Assembly (NCBI GenBank): GCA_947631755.1 | Contig: CANRMO010000056.1 | Span: 1 to 12,668 of the forward strand | Length of the DNA stretch: 12,668 bases | Direction: 5' to 3' | Source of the DNA: an uncultured Lachnospiraceae bacterium | GTDB taxonomy: Bacteria; Bacillota; Clostridia; Lachnospirales; Lachnospiraceae | In this document: positions 6,415 through 12,668 of the stretch, piece after piece | Layout of the letters: each line of letters starts with the position of its first letter | Position numbering within the stretch: position 1 is the stretch's first letter | The notes under the pieces: model-generated | Database searches by the model: none | Seen by the model: the letters and a program-made list of their open reading frames with translations, nothing else | What the model was told of the DNA's origin: nothing | Translations under genes and position numbers: made by a program

Positions 6415-6624
6415 ATGAAGGTAAAAAGAAAAACTCCTGTGCAGCTGGCAAAGGAGCAGTTAATGAACGAAATAGAGGCAGTCCAGCAATCACTGGAAAC
6501 TGCCCATTCCAATTTTGAAAATGTATGCGATCCGGACCTGATCGACAGCTACATCTATGAGATGAATGCCATCTCATACCGCTACCGCTATCTTCTCCGC
6601 CAGATGCGCGGTTTTGAATCATAG
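6415..6624 (+). CDS. DUF2508 (YaaL-like) family small protein
   Basis: This encodes 69 residues, charged and helical, with the sequence pattern of the DUF2508/YaaL family of Firmicutes. The conserved middle is NFENVCDPDLIDSYIYEMNA followed by YRYRYLLRQ, and length fits the family (about 70-90). Function is unknown in the family. The start at 6415 has GAAAGGAAG 9 bases upstream. In many Firmicutes this gene lies near recR and bofA; here it stands alone between the divergent Tad operon and the convergent flagellar operon. Its last codons give RGFES, matching the RGFEA end of FliS on the opposite strand, because both stop regions lie in one inverted repeat. Confidence 0.75.
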   Translation: MKVKRKTPVQLAKEQLMNEIEAVQQSLETAHSNFENVCDPDLIDSYIYEMNAISYRYRYLLRQMRGFES

Positions 6625-6647
6625 TATAACTACGCCTCAAAACCGCG
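6607..6647. terminator. Inverted repeat between convergent genes, possible two-way terminator
   Basis: CGCGGTTTTGA (6607-6617) and TCAAAACCGCG (6637-6647) are perfect 11-bp complements with a 19-bp loop. The repeat covers the last codons of both convergent genes. The stem is stable, but no T run follows on either strand, so intrinsic termination is uncertain. It could stop read-through partly or protect 3' ends. Confidence 0.4.
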
Positions 6648-7109
6648 GCTTCTGTCTGCACCCAGATCCGTAGTCTCATTGAGACTGCCCGGCCCGTAAG
6701 TCAGCCCGGCATAAATCTGCTGTGTATTTCCCATGACAGGATCGGATGTGTCCTGCTTTGCCACCTCCTGAAAAGAGGGCAAAAGCCCTTTCAGCACATC
6801 GGCTGAGTGGTCAAAAAGGGACGCATCCCGCCTGGCGATCCCCTGGCACAATTCCCGGTAGGCAAAGATATACAACTGCCGCAGATAATGGGAAATCGTG
6901 TACTGCATATCCAGGCTCCGCATCAGCTCTTCTAACATTCCCTCCGCGCGCTTGATCTCCCGGCGCGCCTCCGTTATCTTTCCATCTTCCAGATATTTTT
7001 TTCCCTCTTCAATGCTCGCCAGCGCAGCCTCGTATATGACCACTACCAGCTCGCTTTTATTGGCCTGGGTCACCCGGGTGGCAAACCCCTGCAAGATTTC
7101 TTTCTCCAT
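6630..7109 (-). CDS. fliS: FliS flagellin export chaperone with extra C-terminal tail
   Basis: FliS binds the C-terminal end of flagellin in the cytoplasm and stops early polymerisation before export. The 159 residues from the ATG at 7109 start with GFATRVTQANKSELVVVIYEAAL. Helices continue through KRAEGMLEELMRSLDMQYTISHYLRQLYIFAYREL, matching the four-helix FliS fold. The start is set by GGGAGG 5 bases upstream; a GTG at 7112 is less likely. Residues from about 122 on (DTSDPVMGNTQQIYAGLTYG and beyond) form an extra tail, since FliS is usually about 125-135 residues. It lies 30 bp after flagellin in the same direction, so it should be the partner chaperone of that flagellin. Confidence 0.88.
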   Translation of the reverse strand: MEKEILQGFATRVTQANKSELVVVIYEAALASIEEGKKYLEDGKITEARREIKRAEGMLEELMRSLDMQYTISHYLRQLYIFAYRELCQGIARRDASLFDHSADVLKGLLPSFQEVAKQDTSDPVMGNTQQIYAGLTYGPGSLNETTDLGADRSRGFEA

Positions 7110-7139
7110 CACTGCCTCCCTTTTCTATCCAGACATCCA

Positions 7140-8570
7140 TCATCCCTGCAATAGCTGCAAGATTGTCTGCGGCTGGTTATTTGCCTGGGCCAGCATGGAT
7201 GTACCTGCCTGCACAAGAACACTGTACTGCGTGTAGAGTGTCATTTCCTCTGACATATCCACATCCTCAATGCGGGAGCACGCCTCCGTCAGATTTTCTT
7301 CCGACGTATCCAGGCTGGAAACCGAGGAATCCAGGCGGTTCTGGTACGCGCCCAGCTTTGCGCGGATAGAGGAGACAAGATTGATCGCATCGTCAAAGGC
7401 AACAATAGAAGCTGTCGCCCCTTTTAATGTACACACGTTGCAGTACTGGATATTCAGCGCCTCAGCGGATACAGAGGGAACAGAAATCTCGATGGTCTGC
7501 CCCTCATTCGCCCCGATCTGGATTGACACATACCCGGCATCGAGCATCGTCACTGTCGCGGAGTCGCCGGCAGCCGCACCGGATACATCAAAGATCATGC
7601 TGAACCCATTGCGGTCTGTGACTTCCATGCGCGCCCCGTCCATAAATACCGTCGCCGTATTGGAAAAACCGGAAGTTGCACTTGTGTCCAGTGTCACTGT
7701 GGCATCCTGGCCGGCAACACCAGTGGCGCCATTAACGCCAAGTTTGTTTGCCAGCAGGATGTTGTCTGTAGTCACCTCGATGGACTGGGAAGCGCCGTAT
7801 AATTTGGAAGTAAATGAGAGAACAGAACCCGGCGTGCCAAACTGGCACTCCGTACCACCAATCATGGGCACTACATCAATATTCATCATCTCACAGTAGT
7901 CGCGGATAGAAGCGTAGACATTCTCGTATGTAGCCCCCTCCGGAACCTCAATTATCTCCCCATTGATCTGGATCTTTCCGGCCTCTGCGGGCTGTACAAT
8001 ATCCGTTGCGGTACACTGCAGCGTATTTGTTGTCAATGTTGCCTGTGTTGCCACCGTATTCACTGTAAACTCGTATGATGTCAGACTGACGTCATCACTG
8101 GCTGAAATCAGCTTTACACCGACATGTGACGAGCTGGACTGCCGGCAGCAGGAACCGTCGAGCACACTCATTGTATTGTACTCGGTCTGCTCTGCAAGCC
8201 GGTCGATCTCGGCGCGGAGAGAATCAATCTCCTGCTGGATCGCCTGCCTGTCATCAATCGTAGTCGTCCCACTATTCCCTGCCTGCACAGAGAGCTCACG
8301 GCATCTCTGGAGCATACTCTCAATCTCAAAGAGCGACCCCTCCGCTGTCTGGATAAAAGCAATCCCGTCAGAACCGTTTTCAGACGCCCGGTGCAGACCG
8401 CGGATCTGGGAGCGCATCTTCTGGGAGATCGCCATGCCGGCCGCGTCATCTGCCGCCTTGTTGATACGGTAGCCGGATGACAGTTTCGTAGTGCTGTCTG
8501 TCAGATATTTCTGTACTGTGTTCAGATTCAGATTGGCTCTTAACGCCGTTACATTTGCATTAATCCTCAT
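7140..8570 (-). CDS. fliC: Flagellin, cysteine-rich
   Basis: Flagellin is the filament subunit, exported through the flagellar type III system without a signal peptide. The N-terminal D0/D1 domain (1-140) is typical: MRINANVTALRANLNLN, then LSSGYRINKAADDAAGMAIS, LQRCRELSVQAGNSG and the AEQTEYN segment. The C-terminal D1/D0 part is at about 390-476: LGAYQNRLDSSVSSLDTSEENL, SRIEDVDMSEEM and a final QANNQPQTILQLLQG. The middle (145-385) is a variable D2/D3 region with segments like flagellin-IN folds (GKIQINGEIIEV, GASQSIEV). Nine cysteines (90, 141, 142, 186, 226, 242, 377, 380, 431) are unusual for a flagellin. The ATG overlaps the stop of the upstream gene (ATGA), and only a modest AAGGGCG site precedes it, suggesting translational coupling. 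Confidence 0.95.
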   Translation of the reverse strand: MRINANVTALRANLNLNTVQKYLTDSTTKLSSGYRINKAADDAAGMAISQKMRSQIRGLHRASENGSDGIAFIQTAEGSLFEIESMLQRCRELSVQAGNSGTTTIDDRQAIQQEIDSLRAEIDRLAEQTEYNTMSVLDGSCCRQSSSSHVGVKLISASDDVSLTSYEFTVNTVATQATLTTNTLQCTATDIVQPAEAGKIQINGEIIEVPEGATYENVYASIRDYCEMMNIDVVPMIGGTECQFGTPGSVLSFTSKLYGASQSIEVTTDNILLANKLGVNGATGVAGQDATVTLDTSATSGFSNTATVFMDGARMEVTDRNGFSMIFDVSGAAAGDSATVTMLDAGYVSIQIGANEGQTIEISVPSVSAEALNIQYCNVCTLKGATASIVAFDDAINLVSSIRAKLGAYQNRLDSSVSSLDTSEENLTEACSRIEDVDMSEEMTLYTQYSVLVQAGTSMLAQANNQPQTILQLLQG

Positions 8571-11485
8571 TTTTCATCGCCCTTTCCATTCACATTTACT
8601 ATAAAGCATTTTGCCACCAGATACAGATCCTTATTGCCGGCATCCTGTGGCCTGTCATATTTTTCATGAAGAGAACGCCGTTCGCCCTGAACCAGGCTGT
8701 CACTATCCATAGTAAATCCATTCTCTTCCAAATCCATTTCAAATCGATCCAGGATCCGCTGGCATGCCTCTATGCTGTCCTGCCGCTCTGCTGTCACGAA
8801 CCCTTTGACGTGGGTTCCCGAAACCCGGAATGTTGCCTGCACACGGCCAAGTTCCTCCGAGTTAAGAGAAATCTCCACGGTTCCTTTCTGTCTCTCTGCA
8901 CTCCTCAGTGTGACGTGGCAGGATGTAACGCCCCGCTCCGTCACGATCGGCACCTCGTAGCTGTGATGGCTTCGCAGGTTTCTATAGAATGAAATACTTC
9001 CCGCCATCCTTGCCAGACTGACAACACTGTCATATGATATATCGTCACTTTCCCGTCCTGCCGCCAGTTCTTTTTCATGAGCCTGATCTGTTTCTTCATA
9101 AAAGGCATCCAGTTTTTCAGGGTCATCAAATATATTCGCAAGGGATGCACTCTCTTCCTTTTTCCAAAGGCCGAGATATTCTCTAAGTCCGTCTGCGGCA
9201 AATCCCATCGCCAGCATCCGGTTGAGCACAGTATCCGGCATATCAAGAGACTCTAAAAATTCTATCATCTCTCCCTCTGAGCCGCTCATAGCACCGGCGA
9301 TCTCTTCTGCCATCTGCCGGTAATACGGCTGCAGATCTTCGTTTCCGGCATCCATCTCCTGAACCGTCTCAAGCAGCTGCTCCAGAGACAGATCCATGGC
9401 GTCCTTCCCCAGCTCCCGCAGAGCCCGCGGGGAAATATTCCGCCGCAGTTTCCCGGCCACAGACGTCTGATAAGCCGTGCGGATCTGGTCATCAATGGAT
9501 GTCCCCCGGGTGACTGCTTTCTCCAGTCCTCCGAACTCATCGCTGATCTCCACATCCATCCCCTCTGCCCGTCTCGTCCGAGTGGCAGACAACAGAGAGG
9601 CCAGCGAGAGCTCTCTCCCCTCTTTTACCACCTGTCCGATCACAGCGCCATCGCTTTTTTCTATTTTATCCAACAGGCGGTACACGCCGATCATACTCTG
9701 CCGCTCCTCTTCACTGAGCGCCCCCTGATGGTCCATTCTCCATAAAAATTTTCGGAAAGACATGTCTTCGCCAGCTGTATTTTCCCTTATCTCCTCCACC
9801 GCGTCATTCAGCTCATCTATGGTCAGCTCCAGCGGGTTGATCTCCTCTTTTACCATCTCGGCAACAACATAAGGTTTGAGATTATCCATGAGAGTCGTCA
9901 CTTTATTGTCATACTCTTTCATGCGGACAATGTTCTCCTCTGACAGCTCCATCTGGTTATAGGCAAGAATGCGAACTGCCCTCTGGTTCATGGCCGTCAC
10001 ATCCATTCCCAGATCCTCGAGTATGTCATTCACATTGCCAAACGCCTTATGGATGGAATCCCCCAGATCCCGCCGCACTTCTGTCCCCACTGCCTCGTAG
10101 GTCTGTTCCATCTTGTCATACTGCGCCTTTAATGCCACAGCGGATTCCGACAATTCCCTCAGCGTCTGGGTGTCTTCCGCCCGGATTGCTTCCGCCAGCA
10201 GACCTACGGGCGCGTCCAGGATATTTTTCGCTGCCTGAATGGTGTCAGGCAGTATCTCAGCGTTCTGTTCTGTGACCGGAACGCCTGTCTCTAAGAGCCA
10301 GGACTCTTTCGCCTGCTGCTCCTGCACACGCAGCTCCGTCACAATCTGCTCCAGATTTGACACATCCAGTTTTATTCCCTTTGCCGCCATCTTTCTGGCC
10401 GCCTCTGCCGTCATGGTGAGCCGGATCTCTTCCATCTGGCGCATTGCCCGGATCCGGTCGACCTCTGCCGGATATGCCCGTACAAACGCCTCCTCATCCG
10501 TATTCAGGAACTCTTTTACCATCCCGGCCGACTCTTCTCTCGACGGCAGTGTGAGATCCGCCTTCTCAGCCGCCACGCCGTCCGCCAGAGCGTCGGCGAT
10601 CCTTGCCAGCAGTGTGTCCGCATCCAGTTCCTTTATCTCTTCTAACTGCTCATAAATCTCTACATTCCCAGCGGTGACAGGAAGTCCGTTTTTGTACAGC
10701 CACTCAGCAGTTTCCATTGATTTTGCATCCGGTGTGGCGCCGCCCTCTTGCAGTATGCTCTCCGCCTGCGCCCTCACGGCATCAAAACCGCTCTCGTTTT
10801 CCGTTTTGCGCTCAGCGCTCTGTGCTGCTCCTCCGTGCACGCCCGCACTTATATTCTCCGGCGTCACAGGCAGCTCATTTCCAATAAAATACTTCACCGC
10901 TGCCCGAGTCATGTCCTGCCTGTCTGCTGCCAGCCGGGCAGCATTCGTAAGCTTTGCCGCGGTCTCCTCTGTCACGGGCAGGCCGCTGTCCTCCAGGCGC
11001 TGCCGGATCTCCGGCGGAAAGTCCGCGCCGACAGCATTCTGAATAGCTGTCTTCTCCAGCGCTTCTCTCTCCTCCCTCTCCTTTGCTACCTGATCCTCGA
11101 CCGCCTGCTTTGCCTGGGAACGCTGTTCCCGGACGCGGCTGACCGCTCTCTCAAGCTGGGATGAAGTATATTCTTCCAGCGGCGTCTCCTCCTCTGACAA
11201 GGCCTGTGCGTCTTCCCCTGTCATACACTGGCTGATAAAGTCAGCCGGAGACATACTGCCCGTATTGGGCAGATCCGCCGTCTCATAATTCAATTGTCTG
11301 GCCTCGGCCTCCGTATACACAGCACTGCTTCCCATTTCCTGCTGCACTGCACAATCCATTGTGGGACTCCAAATATTCTTTGAAACTCTGCCATCCTTGG
11401 CATTCGGTACAGATACGCCGGCGCCCTTTTTCGGCTCCGCGTCATTCAGGGGGAGGGAAATCTTATTATTATTCTGGATCACCAT
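8567..11485 (-). CDS. FliK-like (DUF6240-type) large protein with LPVT repeats
   Basis: A 972-residue acidic, mostly helical soluble protein without signal peptide or membrane helices. The C-terminal part at about 850-925 fits the pattern of the FliK hook-length domain: VTLRSAERQKGTVEISLNSE, ELGRVQATFRVSG, then a helix ILDRFEMDLEENGF. FliK sets hook length and switches export to filament subunits. The long N-terminal part (150-560) has a recurring motif (G/E)xPVTxxN: LPVTEET at 169, LPVTPEN at 205, LPVTAGN at 268, VPVTEQN at 402, with weaker copies at 371, 494 and 512. From memory this resembles Clostridia proteins labelled DUF6240. ATG at 11485 has GAGGG 8 bases before it. Its TGA overlaps the flagellin ATG. 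Function is inferred. Confidence 0.8.
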   Translation of the reverse strand: MVIQNNNKISLPLNDAEPKKGAGVSVPNAKDGRVSKNIWSPTMDCAVQQEMGSSAVYTEAEARQLNYETADLPNTGSMSPADFISQCMTGEDAQALSEEETPLEEYTSSQLERAVSRVREQRSQAKQAVEDQVAKEREEREALEKTAIQNAVGADFPPEIRQRLEDSGLPVTEETAAKLTNAARLAADRQDMTRAAVKYFIGNELPVTPENISAGVHGGAAQSAERKTENESGFDAVRAQAESILQEGGATPDAKSMETAEWLYKNGLPVTAGNVEIYEQLEEIKELDADTLLARIADALADGVAAEKADLTLPSREESAGMVKEFLNTDEEAFVRAYPAEVDRIRAMRQMEEIRLTMTAEAARKMAAKGIKLDVSNLEQIVTELRVQEQQAKESWLLETGVPVTEQNAEILPDTIQAAKNILDAPVGLLAEAIRAEDTQTLRELSESAVALKAQYDKMEQTYEAVGTEVRRDLGDSIHKAFGNVNDILEDLGMDVTAMNQRAVRILAYNQMELSEENIVRMKEYDNKVTTLMDNLKPYVVAEMVKEEINPLELTIDELNDAVEEIRENTAGEDMSFRKFLWRMDHQGALSEEERQSMIGVYRLLDKIEKSDGAVIGQVVKEGRELSLASLLSATRTRRAEGMDVEISDEFGGLEKAVTRGTSIDDQIRTAYQTSVAGKLRRNISPRALRELGKDAMDLSLEQLLETVQEMDAGNEDLQPYYRQMAEEIAGAMSGSEGEMIEFLESLDMPDTVLNRMLAMGFAADGLREYLGLWKKEESASLANIFDDPEKLDAFYEETDQAHEKELAAGRESDDISYDSVVSLARMAGSISFYRNLRSHHSYEVPIVTERGVTSCHVTLRSAERQKGTVEISLNSEELGRVQATFRVSGTHVKGFVTAERQDSIEACQRILDRFEMDLEENGFTMDSDSLVQGERRSLHEKYDRPQDAGNKDLYLVAKCFIVNVNGKGDEK

Positions 11486-11516
11486 AGATTCCGCCCTCTT
11501 TTCTGTCTACTCAATA

Positions 11517-11553
11517 CAATAACTGGCCGTCTCCTCCCGTGAGACAATTATTG
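11517..11553 (-). promoter_or_regulatory. Hairpin in the leader of the flagellar operon
   Basis: CAATAA (11517-11522) pairs with TTATTG (11548-11553), and inside GTCTC (11529-11533) pairs with GAGAC (11541-11545) around a 7-base loop. It lies between the likely transcription start and the ATG at 11485. It might stabilise the mRNA or control translation; the inner mismatches make this uncertain. Confidence 0.3.
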
Positions 11554-11564
11554 CTGTACCTAAT

Positions 11565-11592
11565 ATTTCGACTGAAAACCGCAAAACCTTTA
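11565..11592 (-). promoter_or_regulatory. Candidate sigma-D (FliA type) promoter of the flagellar operon
   Basis: On the minus strand TAAA (-35; plus 11589-11592) is followed after 16 bases by GTCGAAAT (-10; plus 11565-11572). The known flagellar sigma consensus is TAAA, 15-16 bases, then GCCGATAT or GCCGATAA; six of eight -10 bases match. It sits between the HD-GYP-like gene and the FliK-like gene, 80 bp before the start codon. Confidence 0.55.
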
Positions 11593-11607
11593 GCCGGGAA
11601 TGTTTCC

Positions 11608-12668
11608 CTACTTAAATTCTTCCAAAAGAGAACGGTCCATTTTGATCCTGTTGTCCATCGTTTTCATGACATCTGCGATCTGCACTTCCCGGCGCACAGA
11701 GGGCCTGGACAGATCATATAACTGGTTATCGTGGAAATCCAGCACCGTCGGCTCAAAAATATTCTCCTCATTTTCCAGAATAACAAGGCCTTTCAGCTCG
11801 ACACAGACACCCGGGTACAGAATGTTGATCGCTTTGACAAGGGCATTGACGATCTTCTGGTCATATTTATCCGGATTGTCCAGCAGCGTGCGGATCGCCT
11901 TGACCTCCGAAGTCGGTTCGGCGTAAGATTTCATAGCTGTCATGCGGTCATATGTGTCAGCGATATAGATCACGTTTGCATTCATATTCGCTTTCAGATT
12001 CGCCGGGACATCCTCCCCGTCGCGCACATACAGCTCCTGCATCTGGCTGATGATCTGCAAGTATTCCTCATCCAGATTCATCTGTTTTCTGAGGATATCA
12101 AGAGAATTTTTGCGGATCACCGCCCTGAGGTCTGAGCTCTCATCCTCAGAATCGAGCTGCTGCTCATACCCCAGCGCACCGATGTCATGGAGCACCGCCG
12201 ATTTTACCAGCATATTTATCCTCACCTGAGGCATGCCGATCTGCCCGGATATCAAAGCCGTCAGGATAGCCACATTCAATACATGCTTATATACAAAATC
12301 TTCATTGCTCCTGAGGCTCTGGACAAAATTGATCTTTCTCTCCAGACTCCCATAATTTCTCAGTATCAGGCTGCAGAGCCAGTCCAGCCCCTTATCCTTT
12401 TTCCCAGATGCGATAAAATCCAGGTCCTCGCGGATGCTGAACACTGCCATCGTCTGAAAACGCTCAAAATTGATGTCGTCCTCGGACAGCGGCGGCAGCG
12501 GCTCTGCCGGCTCCAGAATATACAATCCCATAAGATTAAAGTTTTTGATACCGTAAATTGCCTGCATGCTCAATCTTGAATCACGGTCATAGAGCATAAC
12601 GCCGTTTTTGTTGTAAATCGGTTTGCCGAGGCGCATCCCCGGTTTCAGGTCATCTACTTTAACAAATA
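11608..12668 (-). CDS. Degenerate HD-GYP protein, runs off the right edge
   Basis: The frame is open to the window edge: upstream of an internal ATG at 12634-12636 it reads FVKVDDLKPG before MRLGKPIYNKNGVML, the usual start of HD-GYP proteins. The true start is therefore just outside. HD-GYP proteins are metal-dependent cyclic-di-GMP phosphodiesterases. Counting from the internal ATG, KHVLNVA at 117-123 and the HD pair in VLHDIGALG (150-151) are kept, as are IADTYDRMT at 225-233 and the C-terminal LYPGVCVELKGLVILENE. The HHE motif is replaced by MQE (199-201), and the DGxGYP loop reads DGEDVP. It may thus have lost activity and act as a c-di-GMP sensor or binding protein. It precedes the flagellar operon and may belong to the motility region. 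Confidence 0.82.
   Translation of the reverse strand, partial: FVKVDDLKPGMRLGKPIYNKNGVMLYDRDSRLSMQAIYGIKNFNLMGLYILEPAEPLPPLSEDDINFERFQTMAVFSIREDLDFIASGKKDKGLDWLCSLILRNYGSLERKINFVQSLRSNEDFVYKHVLNVAILTALISGQIGMPQVRINMLVKSAVLHDIGALGYEQQLDSEDESSDLRAVIRKNSLDILRKQMNLDEEYLQIISQMQELYVRDGEDVPANLKANMNANVIYIADTYDRMTAMKSYAEPTSEVKAIRTLLDNPDKYDQKIVNALVKAINILYPGVCVELKGLVILENEENIFEPTVLDFHDNQLYDLSRPSVRREVQIADVMKTMDNRIKMDRSLLEEFK

Noticed and set aside
7270..8472. Long open frames on the plus strand opposite flagellin
   Set aside because: They are antisense shadows of a clear flagellin gene, with no ribosome sites or recognisable families.
10239..11164. Plus-strand open frames opposite the FliK-like gene
   Set aside because: They are serine/alanine/cysteine-rich shadow translations produced by the coding bias of the minus-strand gene.

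Overview
The window looks like a chromosome segment of a motile Gram-positive Clostridia member, most likely Lachnospiraceae. The grounds are strong AGGAGG-type ribosome sites, TTG/ATG starts, a Tad/Flp pilus locus beside flagellin/fliS genes, a YaaL-type (DUF2508) gene and an HD-GYP-like protein with Firmicute features. By eye, bases 1 to about 3,776 are clearly richer in A+T than the rest, marking a foreign element in a more GC-balanced host region.

Left part (1-3,776): the right-hand end of a mobile element. In order it carries a SWIM zinc-finger protein with a SAP-like segment, a strong hairpin followed by an intrinsic terminator, two tiny leftward ORFs, a control region with a palindrome and a sigma-A promoter, an XRE-family repressor, and a large serine recombinase whose stop codon lies about 18 bp from the junction with host DNA. 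The left end is outside the window.

Middle (3,756-6,173, minus strand): a Tad pilus operon in the order prepilin peptidase (TadV/CpaA type), TadZ/CpaE-like degenerate P-loop protein, and CpaF/TadA secretion ATPase. Two lesions are visible. CpaF is cut just before its Walker B/GEVRG region by the element. The peptidase reading frame has a TAA, after which the same frame goes on to encode what looks like its last membrane helix.

Right part (6,359-12,668): a small YaaL-like gene on the plus strand converges on a minus-strand flagellar operon. That operon is a 972-residue FliK-like protein with repeated LPVT motifs, a cysteine-rich flagellin whose ATG overlaps the upstream stop codon, and FliS with a long tail. 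A good candidate sigma-D (flagellar) promoter lies 80 bp before the operon. Upstream is a degenerate HD-GYP protein that runs off the right edge.

The most interesting points are the element's choice of cpaF as target (possible reversible control of a pilus), the second lesion in the same pilus operon, the unusual nine-cysteine flagellin, and its coupling to a repeat-bearing FliK-like protein.
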